A stretch of DNA of 64,000 nt from PHAA01 sp964457945. GTDB lineage: Bacteria > Bacillota > Syntrophomonadia > Syntrophomonadales > Syntrophomonadaceae. This document shows, in pieces, positions 33,827 through 42,416 of the stretch (its first letter is position 1; every line of letters begins with the position of its first letter). The notes below the pieces were generated by a model, which saw only the letters and a program-made list of their open reading frames with translations, ran no database searches and was not told the DNA's origin. The DNA lies in assembly GCA_964457945.1 (NCBI GenBank), contig CAYWFX010000016.1, forward strand, positions 1 to 64,000, written 5' to 3'. Position numbers and translations under genes: made by a program.

Positions 33827-35227
33827 TTGAGTGGATTTTTTGGGGTTGTTTCAAAGGAAGATTGCGTCATGGATGTGTATTTTGGTACGGATTACCATTC
33901 GCACCTAGGGACTAGTAGGGGTGGGATGGCTATTTGGAGCGGAAACGGTTTTAACAGTGTAATACATAACATCGAAAATACTCAGTTCAGAGCAAAATTC
34001 GAATCTGAGCTGCCAAAAATAAGAGGCAATATGGGTATAGGTTGCATTAGCGATACAGAACCTCAGCCTTTGACTGTGCGTTCGCGTCTTGGTCAATATG
34101 CGATCAGTACAGTGGGAAAAATCAATAATTTGTATGAAATAGCTGACCAAACATTTACCAGTCGAAATATTCACTTTTTAGAGACGAGCAAGGGTACCAT
34201 TAACCCTACCGAGCTCGTATCTGTAATTATAGATCAGGAAGACTCTTTCAAGGATGGTTTGTTAAAAGCGCAGGAGTTGATTGAGGGTTCCTGTTCTATT
34301 CTGCTTTTAACACCGCAAGGAATTTACGCCTCAAGGGATAGACTTGGCAGAACCCCTTTAATAGTAGGTAAGAAAGAAGGTTCATATTGCGTTTCCTTTG
34401 AATCCTGTACTTTTACAAACCTCGGATATAGCTTCGAATATGAACTTGGTCCAGGAGAAATCATTCATCTGACACCGGATGGTATTGAGAAAATTGCGCC
34501 TCCTAGGGATAAAATGAAAATTTGTGCTTTCCTATGGGTCTATTATGGTTACCCATCCTCAACATACGAGGGAATGAACGTAGAGGTTATGCGTTATAGA
34601 AATGGTGCCGCCATGGCCAAAAACGACAATGTAGAAATCGATATGGTTGCCGGAATACCAGACTCGGGTACCGGACATGCCATCGGTTACTCTAACCAGT
34701 CCAAAGTACCCTATGGACGTCCTTTCATAAAATATACCCCAACCTGGGCCCGGAGTTTTATGCCTCAGGATCAGGGTATAAGAAATCTGGTTGCAAAAAT
34801 GAAACTGATGCCCGTTCCTGAACTAGTCTCTGACAAACGCCTGCTTTTCTGCGATGATTCAATTGTTCGCGGCACCCAGTTGAGAGAAACTGTGGATCTG
34901 CTGTATAAATGCAACGCGCGTGAGGTTCATATTCGATCGGCCTGCCCGCCTCTGGTATTCGGATGCAAATACTTAAACTTTTCAACTTCCCGGTCAGAAA
35001 TGGATCTTGCAGCAAGACAGGCCATCATTGAACTTGAAGGAAAAGAACCGGACTCTTTTGACGCATATTGTGATCCTTCAAATGAAAAGTATAATTGTAT
35101 GGTGAATTGTATCAAAAAACGGCTCAACTTTTCAGGGCTAAAATACCAAAATCTGCATGACATGCTTGATGCAATCGGTATAGACAAGGATAAAATCTGT
35201 ACCTACTGCTGGAATGGGAAGGAATAG
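33827..35227 (+). CDS. PurF-like amidophosphoribosyltransferase without N-terminal Cys
   Basis: 466 residues from TTG 33827 (gaggggtg nine bases upstream). The N-terminal Ntn-glutaminase-like half starts SGFFGVVSKEDCV and has YHSHLGTSRGGMAIW. The C-terminal phosphoribosyltransferase half has VAGIPDSGTGHAIGYS and the PRPP loop LLFCDDSIVRGTQLRE. Four Cys at positions typical of the PurF iron-sulphur cluster are seen, including the final ICTYCW. True PurF begins C-G-[IV]-F-G after Met removal; here that Cys is Ser, so glutamine hydrolysis is doubtful. It may use ammonia, or be a divergent paralogue. No other pur genes are nearby, so it is outside the purine operon. Confidence 0.85.
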   Translation: MSGFFGVVSKEDCVMDVYFGTDYHSHLGTSRGGMAIWSGNGFNSVIHNIENTQFRAKFESELPKIRGNMGIGCISDTEPQPLTVRSRLGQYAISTVGKINNLYEIADQTFTSRNIHFLETSKGTINPTELVSVIIDQEDSFKDGLLKAQELIEGSCSILLLTPQGIYASRDRLGRTPLIVGKKEGSYCVSFESCTFTNLGYSFEYELGPGEIIHLTPDGIEKIAPPRDKMKICAFLWVYYGYPSSTYEGMNVEVMRYRNGAAMAKNDNVEIDMVAGIPDSGTGHAIGYSNQSKVPYGRPFIKYTPTWARSFMPQDQGIRNLVAKMKLMPVPELVSDKRLLFCDDSIVRGTQLRETVDLLYKCNAREVHIRSACPPLVFGCKYLNFSTSRSEMDLAARQAIIELEGKEPDSFDAYCDPSNEKYNCMVNCIKKRLNFSGLKYQNLHDMLDAIGIDKDKICTYCWNGKE

Positions 35228-35321
35228 TTGCCAGAAATCATAGAATGAAGGCTCTCATTGATTGTATCTCAGTAAATATGGAAATTGAAAAGTAAAGTGT
35301 AAATAAATAAACATATTTTCC

Positions 35322-35360
35322 AGAGCATCTGCTGAATTAAAAAGCAGGTGCTTTTTATTT
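35322..35360 (+). terminator. repeat-family terminator T6
   Basis: GAGCATCTGCTgaattaaaaaGCAGGTGCTTTTTATTT, ~95 bases after the PurF-like stop. Same stem as T1-T5 but a different loop. Confidence 0.75.
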
Positions 35361-35400
35361 ATCTAGAGTGGTGAACAACTGTGATGAAAAAGCCTGAATT

Positions 35401-35434
35401 TACGTTTCATAACGCAAAAGCGACATTTCATGCA
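35401..35434 (+). promoter_or_regulatory. LytTR-type direct repeat site 1
   Basis: (g)TTTCATaacgcaaaagcgaCATTTCATGCA, two TTTCAT repeats 21 bases apart. It is almost base-for-base the same as sites at 37649 and 42028. This copy is downstream of the kinase gene end; no forward gene starts close by. Confidence 0.55.
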
Positions 35435-35567
35435 TATGGTGCGATTGGCAAGGTTTCTTAAATTAAGATGGCACATGTAATATAAATTGGCAATGAGGTA
35501 TTATATAGTTCCAATGACTTAGCGGTTAATTCAGAAAATTCGAAATCGAGTTAGGAATTTACTTTTA

Positions 35568-36833
35568 CTAAAGAATGATGCTGGTCTTAAAGACTCCATC
35601 TTCGGCAGTGAAGGAATACACTCCATCGTATTTATGTGCAACTGCTGCAATGCTTTTCGTGCCAAAGCCATGATTTTTCGACCTGCTTACTGGCATGTCG
35701 TCGACAAACATGACCGTGCCTGTGTAGCTGTTGGTGATTTGGATGAAGAGCTTATCGCTTTTGGTTTTGCAGACGATTTTTAAGGTTTTGTCGTCGGCGC
35801 TGGGAATACGCTTGCAGGCATTTACAGCATTTTCAATGGCATTTGCAAAAATAATACAAAGGTCCATATCGGATACAGCATTTTTCTCCGGGAGATCGAT
35901 CTGGGTTTCAACTATAATTTGTTCATTCTTGGCCTTGGCAATATAGGAATATAGGATCAAATTGACCGTGTAATTGCTGCAATACTTTTCAACTACAGCG
36001 CTCTCAATGGTTTTTTCGACCTCTGTAATATATTTTTGCGCGGCTGGTTGGTTGTTGTCCGCAAGATAGGCATTGATCAGATGCAGATGGTGTCGCATAT
36101 CGTGACGGTAAATGATGGTCTTTTCTTGTGATTCTTGCAATGCTTCCAACTGCACCTGTGCTGCTGTTACTTGTGTTTTTAATAGATTCTGCTCAATTTG
36201 CAGGGTTAGCTGTTCTCTGGTTTGCCTGAAATAACGCATAATCAAAAAATATGCAGCAAGTGTCAAAATAAAGACCAACACGGCCGAAACAACAGCTCGT
36301 TCACTTACCACGGTATTTAAATTATACTTTGAGGTTGAAAAAAGAAGCGCAAAGTATGAAAGCGGTATTGCGCAAAATCCAAACCACCCTTTATCAGTAT
36401 TGCGCAGCATATAAAGAAAAGAAGGACGCAAAAAAATGTAAACAAAGAGTCCTGTGGGCAGATACAGCAGATAGCAGACAACATTCAGGATTATCCGGTC
36501 GAAGCCAAAAAAATATGAAATTATAAGCCCGATTAGAGAAATCGACAAAGTAATAGCGGTGATTGTTAAGAAGACAAATAACACCTTTATAGCATTGAAC
36601 TTTGATACAAATAGAAAAGCAAAAAACACCGGAACATAAACCAAAAGAGGAAAGAGCTTCATAAAATTTATATACCCGAATTTGTATGAAATCAATCCAT
36701 CACAAATCACCACAATGGTTATGCACATACACAGAAGGTAGTATTGCTTCTTTTGCTTGACTTCAAAATCCAAGAGCATGAACATCAAAATGATAGCGAA
36801 AATGGAGTTGATAATAACCCTAATATAATCCAT
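35568..36833 (-). CDS. AgrC/HPK10-type sensor histidine kinase
   Basis: 421 residues, reverse strand. Six membrane helices fill residues ~5-205. A coiled-coil linker follows (QLTLQIEQNLLKTQVTAAQ). The phosphoacceptor region YRHDMRHHLHLINAYL has the His box of the HPK10 group, and the C-terminus has a GHKL ATPase domain: N-box IFANAIENAVNACKRI and G-box HGFGTKSIAAVAHKYDG. This is the architecture of AgrC peptide-pheromone kinases. The cognate regulator lies 18 bases upstream in the same operon. No AgrB/AgrD gene is in the window, so the signal is unknown. Confidence 0.9.
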   Translation of the reverse strand: MDYIRVIINSIFAIILMFMLLDFEVKQKKQYYLLCMCITIVVICDGLISYKFGYINFMKLFPLLVYVPVFFAFLFVSKFNAIKVLFVFLTITAITLSISLIGLIISYFFGFDRIILNVVCYLLYLPTGLFVYIFLRPSFLYMLRNTDKGWFGFCAIPLSYFALLFSTSKYNLNTVVSERAVVSAVLVFILTLAAYFLIMRYFRQTREQLTLQIEQNLLKTQVTAAQVQLEALQESQEKTIIYRHDMRHHLHLINAYLADNNQPAAQKYITEVEKTIESAVVEKYCSNYTVNLILYSYIAKAKNEQIIVETQIDLPEKNAVSDMDLCIIFANAIENAVNACKRIPSADDKTLKIVCKTKSDKLFIQITNSYTGTVMFVDDMPVSRSKNHGFGTKSIAAVAHKYDGVYSFTAEDGVFKTSIIL

Positions 36834-36851
36834 CCGCCGCTGTTTCCTCCA

Positions 36852-37580
36852 TTACTCTTTCGTCTGAAAGGAATGATTGATATATGCCTGCTTTACTTCT
36901 TTGAAAACATTTCTTGATACGGGTATAAACAAGTCGCTTGTTGTCGTAAAGCCATCCTGGGATAGGTTCTTTATATAGTCCAAGTTGACGATATAGGAGC
37001 GATGAGGCTTGATGAAACGTTTATCTATTAATAAAACAGCTTCAAGTTGAGAAATCGTACTGATGCTTTCTATCGTAACCCCGCTTTTTTGATGAAAACA
37101 TATGTTTCTTCCAATTACCTCAACATAGATCAGCTCGTGAAGGAATACTTTGGACAGGCTGCTTGGTGTTTTTACAATGATAAATTTTTTCAAGCCGCTT
37201 AAAATATCGTTGCAGGCTTTTTCTAAAACAGAAAAGAGCTGGTCTTTTTGAATGGGTTTTAATAGATAGTTAAAGGCACTCACAGAATAAGACTCGACTG
37301 CAAATTCCGAGCTTGAAGTCAAGAAAATAATTTTGGCAACCTGATCCCTGCTTCTTATTTCGGCGGCAAGCTCGATGCCGTTTATGTTGGGCATTATGAC
37401 GTCCAAAAGAAAAATATCAAAATGTTTGCCGCTTTCTATCTGGGTGAGCAGTTTCATACTGCTTGCAAAACTGTGGACTTCTATTTTGTCTTCCGCCAAG
37501 CCGTAGCTCAAATATTCATCTACAAGCTCACTAATCTGAAAAAGCTCCTGCTTGTCGTCATCGCAAATAGCGATTTTCAT
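36852..37580 (-). CDS. LytTR-family response regulator (AgrA-like)
   Basis: 242 residues from the ATG at 37580, after gaaggtgacagc. The receiver domain (~1-120) has the acidic pair in AICDDDKQE, the phosphorylated Asp in FLLDVIMPNINGIELA and the Lys in LLKPIQKDQL. The C-terminal LytTR DNA-binding domain (~140-240) has VFLHELIYVEVIGRNICFHQ, SQLEAVLLIDKRFIKPHRSY and IVNLDYIKNL. LytTR proteins bind two short direct repeats about two helical turns apart. Exactly such repeats, 21 bases apart, lie ~70 bases upstream of this start and at two other places nearby. Confidence 0.92.
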   Translation of the reverse strand: MKIAICDDDKQELFQISELVDEYLSYGLAEDKIEVHSFASSMKLLTQIESGKHFDIFLLDVIMPNINGIELAAEIRSRDQVAKIIFLTSSSEFAVESYSVSAFNYLLKPIQKDQLFSVLEKACNDILSGLKKFIIVKTPSSLSKVFLHELIYVEVIGRNICFHQKSGVTIESISTISQLEAVLLIDKRFIKPHRSYIVNLDYIKNLSQDGFTTTSDLFIPVSRNVFKEVKQAYINHSFQTKE

Positions 37581-37648
37581 GCTGTCACCTTCCATCCTGT
37601 ACACGATATCCATTATACCAGAGCTGTCACAAAATAATGCCTAATATT

Positions 37649-37683
37649 ACATTTCATAACGCAAAAGCGACATTTCATGCAGA
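37649..37683 (+). promoter_or_regulatory. LytTR-type direct repeat site 2
   Basis: CATTTCATaacgcaaaagcgaCATTTCATGCA with CATTTCAT at 37651 and 37672. It lies between the response-regulator gene (reverse) and the Cys-rich gene (forward). A possible -10 (TTATAA) lies about 37 bases beyond the second repeat on the forward strand. Confidence 0.7.
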
Positions 37684-37775
37684 TGCGTTACCGGGTGATT
37701 CTTTATGTACTAAACTTATAAGGATTAGAATTATCGGAATATAAATTCAAATGACCCAGGAAGGAGTGGCTGCGG

Positions 37776-38012
37776 TTGGATAGCGGAAATATGCGGCCAA
37801 AGGAAAAGGGAATGAAGTACGATACCTGTCCCGTGGTGAGAGAAGAGGATACCTGCCCTCACTGGGAATGTACAGAAAGCGAGAGTCTAGCCCCCATGCG
37901 TGAGTGCTGGTACTGCAAGTATTCGGATTTCAGAAAAGATATTAGTGAGCATCGGACCCAAAGCGTGTGCAGGTGTCCCATAAATCCAGGTGATGGGGAT
38001 GAGAAAGAATAA
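37776..38012 (+). CDS. small Cys-rich protein
   Basis: 78 residues from a TTG at 37776 with ggaaggagtgg upstream (ATG 37791 is an alternative). Eight Cys occur in pairs or spaced sets (TCPVV, TCPHWEC, ECWYCKYSDF, VCRCP), suggesting a metal or Fe-S site. No signal peptide. Family not recognised. It is the first forward gene after LytTR-type site 2 and is a candidate target of that system. Confidence 0.6.
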   Translation: MDSGNMRPKEKGMKYDTCPVVREEDTCPHWECTESESLAPMRECWYCKYSDFRKDISEHRTQSVCRCPINPGDGDEKE

Positions 38013-38123
38013 GAATAGGAATAAGAGAGAGTTTTGATTTGAGTTGACAGTGTAACGATTAAATAAGGTTACAAAAGAGAATTAGCTTTTTCGTATTCAT
38101 CTTAAATATAAGGGGGTAATTAT

Positions 38124-38612
38124 ATGAAAACATTTAAGCATTTAACAATTGTAATAGCATTATTATTAACGTTATTATCTTTCGCTGGATGTGGCAGTAG
38201 CCCTGCTGCTACCTCTGTAAAAGACGATTTTAATGAATATCTGAATCAGGTTGCAATTTATCATCCTTTAAATAATGATATTGTAAACATTTGCACAGAG
38301 GCAGGTTTAGCTAAGGATAGCAAGATTTTAGCAAAAGCGTTATCAGAAACACTTCCCGCCAAGAATAATGCATTGCTTGAAAAAATGAAAGCTTACACGC
38401 CAAAAACTACTGAAGTTCAAGAATTGCATAACATTTTTATTATGGCTGTCGAATTAAGAAAAGAAGCCTATGCACAAATACTTGAAGTTTTAACTAAACC
38501 TGCTAGTGATTCAGCAGTAAATGCTGCATTTGCTAAGTTAGATGAATCTGATGCCAAGGTTGAAGCATTTTTAACAAAGGCTGAGTTCATGAAAAAGGAT
38601 TTAGGTCTTTGA
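38124..38612 (+). CDS. predicted lipoprotein, uncharacterised
   Basis: 162 residues; ATG with taaggggg upstream. A lipoprotein signal with lipobox FAGC (lipidated Cys about residue 23) is followed by an all-helical ~130-residue domain (FNEYLNQVAIYHPLNNDI, LEKMKAYTPKTTEVQELH, AFAKLDESDAKVEAFLTKAE). It is probably anchored on the outer face of the membrane. The helical bundle resembles metal- or ligand-binding lipoproteins, but no family is named. It is 30 bases upstream of the large SLH protein gene. Confidence 0.75.
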   Translation: MKTFKHLTIVIALLLTLLSFAGCGSSPAATSVKDDFNEYLNQVAIYHPLNNDIVNICTEAGLAKDSKILAKALSETLPAKNNALLEKMKAYTPKTTEVQELHNIFIMAVELRKEAYAQILEVLTKPASDSAVNAAFAKLDESDAKVEAFLTKAEFMKKDLGL

Positions 38613-38641
38613 TGTGAAGTAAGGGTCAAACAGGAGAGTTC

Positions 38642-41620
38642 ATGAAAAAATCACTACTAATAAGGAAGGTGTTTTTATTGGGTCTAACCCTAAGATTAAA
38701 GAGGAAAGCTTTATCAATACTTGTCATTATTATGATGACCATGACGATGTTAACTTCAACGGCATTTGCGGCATCCCCGTCGGACATTAGCAACCACTGG
38801 GCGAAAGCGCAGATTGAGGATTGGATGAACAAAGGTTTGGTGAACGGGTATCCGGACACAACCTTCAGGCCAGACAACAATATTACTCGAGCCGAGTTTA
38901 TGGTACTGGTCAATGGGGCTTTCGGATACAGCAAGAAGGCGTCTATTGACTATACAGATGTGACAACGAGTGACTGGTATGCCGACGCTGTAGCAAAAGC
39001 CAAGGCGGCAGGGTATATTGCCGGGTACGCCGACGGCACAGTTAAGCCGAGCAATCCTATCAGCCGGGAGGAAGCGGCAGTTGTAATAATGAAGGTAAAA
39101 CAATTAACCCAAAATCAAACGGCGGCAGATAAATTTACCGATGCAACAAGAATTTCTGGGTGGAGTAAAGGCGGGATAGGTGCTGTTGTCACAGCCGGAA
39201 TTATGAGCGGTTATCCAGATGGAACCTTTAAAGCCGACACCGCAATTACACGGGCAGAAGCCGTGGCAGCTTTAGGTAAAGCTCTGGCCAATATAATTCC
39301 GGTAACTCCTGTTGACCAGTCTATAACCTATGACAAGGCAGGGATTTATGGACCGGCAACGGGGACTGAAATCGTCAAAGGAAATGTAACTATAAAGGCC
39401 CAAGACATTACCTTGCAGAACACGGTCATTGAAGGGAATCTGACCATTGATAAAGCTGTAGGCGAAGGCAATGCAACCTTTAAAAGTGTCATTGTCAAAG
39501 GAAATACATACGTATATGGCGGAGGAACAAACAGTGTGTACTTCATCGACACTCAGACCGGGAAAACATATGTATTGAAGGATAGTGGCCCAGTGCGTAT
39601 CGTTATCTCCGGAACCTCAGAAGTCAGTCAATTAATCGCCCAATCAAGTGTTAAAGTTCAGGAAGTTGACTTAACCGGGAAGGGCTTTGAAGGCATTGTA
39701 GCCGATAGACAAGTAGATGGAACGATTACTGTTAATTTAGCTGGTATGAATGTAGAAAGTATTGAGGTTAATTCTACTAATACGATCATTGTTACAGATA
39801 GAAACACTAATATAAGCTCCTTTGTGGCCAATGCCGCAGTAGATGTCACGGGAGCCGGAACAATTAGTAATGCAACGATAAATGCCAGTGGGGTAATCTA
39901 TGACACCAAATTCACATCACAGACAGTAGCATCAGGCGTTTCAGCGCCTGTAAAAAAACCGAGCACTAGCGATGGTGGAAGTGGGAGCTTCACAGTGCTG
40001 GTAAGTGATATTACCGTTACTGGTGCAGATAATGCTACCACAGTAGCAAATGGTGGAACATTACTGATGAGTGCAGTTGTAACACCATCAAATGCTGCAA
40101 ATCGGACAATTGCATGGAGTGTTGCTACTTTAGCAGGTGGTACAGCAGCAATAGACTCAATAACTGGTTTATTAACAGCAACGGGAAATGGTACTGTCAG
40201 GGTAACAGCTACTAATGCGGCTTCTGGGGTTGTTGGGACTAAGGATATTACTGTGCAGGCAGCTCAAGCGACCCCGACATTCAGTCCGGGAGCAGGAGCA
40301 GTCGCATTTGGAACAACCGTAACGATTACATCAGCAGGAGCAGACGCCATCTATTACACAACCAATGGTGACGTTCCAACGACAGCATCAACAAAACAGG
40401 TCGATACACCGCTGATAATAAATGCAGCTGTGACAGTAAGGGCCCTGGCAGTAAAAGAAGGCAATACGAACAGTGCAATAGCAAGTGCGGCCTATACACA
40501 GGCGATGGCAACAGTCCCAAGTAATATAGAATTAGAAATAGGTGGTACACATCCGGTAGGAGGAGTTACAAATGTAACAATTCCAGCAGTAGGCACAACT
40601 AATGCAAGCGGAGCAGTAACCGGTTGGGTAACCGGAACAAACGATAAGATCAAATTTACCGTAACAGACGCTGGTGGCACATCAGCAATTACTATTAATA
40701 CAGATGCTTACACAAACGGTACTGATTACCAAATCGCAAATACTTCTGGTCTTACAATTGTTGTAACAACAACAGAATTAGGCAAAGTAACAGCTGTAAG
40801 AACATTCACTCTAACAGTGGCACCAAGATTCATTATGGTTGGCGTCGGAGCTTCAGGCACTAACTACACCATCCCCACAGGCACAGACGATTTAGGAGCC
40901 CCAGCAACTGTAACTGGCGGCTACCTCATGTCCGAAACCGAAACCACCTATGAGCTTTGGTATGCAGTAAGGCAGTGGGCTGAAGCCAATGGCTACGTCT
41001 TCTGTTCTCAAGGGCGGGAAGGCAACGACGGAACAAATGGTGCTGCTCCAACGGCAGCGAAACTCGAACCAGTCACATCAATAAGCTGGATAGATATTCT
41101 CGTCTGGCTGAACGCTTTGTCAGAAATGAACGGACTGTCCCCGGTTTATAGAACAACCGTAGATCACAGCGTCTTTAAGGATTCAAATCAAGATATTGAT
41201 ATTGTAGCACTAATTGATGCAGGAGAAATGGTTACCAACAACGGCTATCGACTCCCTACCAGTATGGAATGGGAGATGGCAGCAAGTTGGATAGATGGTA
41301 CAGTATGGATACCGGGCAACTACGCCAGCGGTGCAACAGCAGATTATACGGACGCAGTCGCAACCCAAGCAGTGGCATGGTACAGTGCTAACGCTAACGG
41401 CAGCACCCAACCCGTCGGTGGTAAAATCGCCAACGCCCTCGGTCTTAAAGACATGAGCGGTAACGTATGGGAGTATGGCTTTGGCTCCATGGGCTTAGGC
41501 CGTCAGGTGTTACGTGGCGGCAGTTGGAGATCCGTCGTCGCTACTTTGCAGGTAGGCCATGAGGACAATTTTGCCTTAAGCAATCTGAGCGACATGATCG
41601 GATTCCGCATTGTGAAGTAG
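38642..41620 (+). CDS. large SLH/Ig-like surface protein with C-terminal FGE-type (C-type lectin) domain
   Basis: 992 residues with aggaga upstream. Residues ~22-44 are an export signal (ILVIIMMTMTMLTSTAFAA). Three SLH domains follow (~45-210), which anchor it to the cell wall. Then come a long beta-rich repetitive segment (~215-440), a Big_2-type Ig domain (~455-545), a chitobiase-C-terminal-like domain (~548-620, IYYTTNGDVPTTASTKQV) and another beta domain. The last ~255 residues are an FGE-sulfatase/C-type-lectin fold: SETETTYELWYAVRQWAEANG, YRLPTSMEWEMAASW, MSGNVWEYGFG, RGGSW and a final IGFRI. The sequence after RGGSW has the form of a DGR variable region, suggesting a ligand-binding tip. 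Confidence 0.88.
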   Translation: MKKSLLIRKVFLLGLTLRLKRKALSILVIIMMTMTMLTSTAFAASPSDISNHWAKAQIEDWMNKGLVNGYPDTTFRPDNNITRAEFMVLVNGAFGYSKKASIDYTDVTTSDWYADAVAKAKAAGYIAGYADGTVKPSNPISREEAAVVIMKVKQLTQNQTAADKFTDATRISGWSKGGIGAVVTAGIMSGYPDGTFKADTAITRAEAVAALGKALANIIPVTPVDQSITYDKAGIYGPATGTEIVKGNVTIKAQDITLQNTVIEGNLTIDKAVGEGNATFKSVIVKGNTYVYGGGTNSVYFIDTQTGKTYVLKDSGPVRIVISGTSEVSQLIAQSSVKVQEVDLTGKGFEGIVADRQVDGTITVNLAGMNVESIEVNSTNTIIVTDRNTNISSFVANAAVDVTGAGTISNATINASGVIYDTKFTSQTVASGVSAPVKKPSTSDGGSGSFTVLVSDITVTGADNATTVANGGTLLMSAVVTPSNAANRTIAWSVATLAGGTAAIDSITGLLTATGNGTVRVTATNAASGVVGTKDITVQAAQATPTFSPGAGAVAFGTTVTITSAGADAIYYTTNGDVPTTASTKQVDTPLIINAAVTVRALAVKEGNTNSAIASAAYTQAMATVPSNIELEIGGTHPVGGVTNVTIPAVGTTNASGAVTGWVTGTNDKIKFTVTDAGGTSAITINTDAYTNGTDYQIANTSGLTIVVTTTELGKVTAVRTFTLTVAPRFIMVGVGASGTNYTIPTGTDDLGAPATVTGGYLMSETETTYELWYAVRQWAEANGYVFCSQGREGNDGTNGAAPTAAKLEPVTSISWIDILVWLNALSEMNGLSPVYRTTVDHSVFKDSNQDIDIVALIDAGEMVTNNGYRLPTSMEWEMAASWIDGTVWIPGNYASGATADYTDAVATQAVAWYSANANGSTQPVGGKIANALGLKDMSGNVWEYGFGSMGLGRQVLRGGSWRSVVATLQVGHEDNFALSNLSDMIGFRIVK
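41512..41617 (+). other. candidate DGR variable region (VR)
   Basis: Codes LRGGSWRSVVATLQVGHEDN and ends SNLSDMIGFRIVK. In DGR target proteins the C-terminal RGGxW...GFR segment is the variable repeat, with mutated codons derived from AAC/AAT. Here the changeable positions (agt, tcc, gtc, gtc, act, cat, gac, ttt, gcc) keep a fixed C or T third base, while anchors such as LQVG and IGFR are standard. No reverse transcriptase or template repeat is in the window, so only the target side is seen. Confidence 0.5.
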
Positions 41621-41629
41621 GCTTATTCC

Positions 41630-41929
41630 ATGGCTCGGGATGCATTGGAGCTTTGCTTGTATGCCATGGAACAAGATAATGACCCTATTCCACAACCTAA
41701 TTTACCTAGTGCTATCCCAATCCCGCCTGGTGGTTTCGTTAGCTTGGTAGAAGCTTGGATGCCGCCAGTCAGGGAAGAGATGCTAAGCCGGTCAGTAAAA
41801 AATACCCTGACCATTCCCAAATGGCTCAACGATGCTGCTGAACAGAAAAACGTGAATTATTCTCAATTACTCCAAGCATCCCTCAAAGAATTCCTGGGAG
41901 TAAATGAACCTTCATACTTGAAAAAATAG
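41630..41929 (+). pseudogene. HicB-like antitoxin, N-terminus missing
   Basis: 99 residues remain. MARDALELCLYAMEQDNDPI..P is the middle of the HicB RNase-H-like domain. The C-terminal part (NTLTIPKWLNDAAEQKNVNY, SQLLQASLKEFLGV) is the ribbon-helix-helix DNA-binding domain. The first ~40 residues of HicB are gone. The codons before the ATG (AYS) still fit HicB but are preceded by the stop of the SLH gene at 41618. No ribosome binding site and no hicA toxin gene are present. It appears to be a truncation at a recombination joint. Confidence 0.65.
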
Positions 41930-41933
41930 ACTA

Positions 41934-42009
41934 GTGCCTGACACATACTTATCCACTTCCCACTGCAAAAATCACTCTGCAACCAGAATCAGGGACAAAG
42001 CCAGGCACC
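41934..42009. repeat. REP-like imperfect inverted repeat
   Basis: GTGCCTGACAC at the left and AAGCCAGGCACC at the right are inverted copies (GTGCCTG/CAGGCAC) around ~55 bases. This is the form of another common Clostridia REP class. It follows the HicB fragment. Confidence 0.45.
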
Positions 42010-42027
42010 GCCTACGGCGAGCAACTT

Positions 42028-42062
42028 GCATTTCATAACGCAAAAGCGACATTTCATGCAGA
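42028..42062 (+). promoter_or_regulatory. LytTR-type direct repeat site 3
   Basis: CATTTCATaacgcaaaagcgaCATTTCATGCA, the same bases as site 2. TTTATAAT lies about 30 bases downstream (around 42090), a plausible activated promoter for the stalk-domain gene at 42417, leaving a ~320-base leader. Confidence 0.7.
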
Positions 42063-42416
42063 CTATGCGTTTCGAATGAATTTTTTTGTTTATAATTGCG
42101 AATAGGTATGTGCAATAAGCGTCTTTATAAGGTGTAATTAACCAGTTTCACTGTGTTTTACATCTAAATATCAAGGTGGTTTGCTACAAATGACTTTAAA
42201 ATAAGTGCGTCAAGGGCTAGCTACTGTGACACGTAAACAGCATATCTGGAACCATTAATTTAGTTTGTTTTTTCACAAGAATATGAAAATGATAGGAGGG
42301 ATTTAATAATGTTTGAAAAAAACATAGTAGGATATTTTTACGAGTTTAGGGATTAATTATGCTTTTTCAAAAGACCATGGGATGGAAATTTAATAGTAGA
42401 AAGGGGTATTATTTTA
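42063..42416. other. leader region before second stalk gene
   Basis: No gene over 30 codons supported. AT-rich; a taggaggg motif followed by an ATG at 42310 opens only a short frame. Possible promoter at ~42090. No known riboswitch recognised. Confidence 0.35.

Noticed and set aside
38642..41620. Sulfatase-modifying formylglycine enzyme activity from the FGE-like domain
   Set aside because: The FGE fold is shared by lectin-like DGR target domains; no catalytic Cys pair typical of FGE was seen and the protein is an SLH-anchored surface protein.
35401..42062. CRISPR array from the three 32-base repeats
   Set aside because: The copies are 2-4 kb apart with genes between them, not regularly spaced with short spacers.
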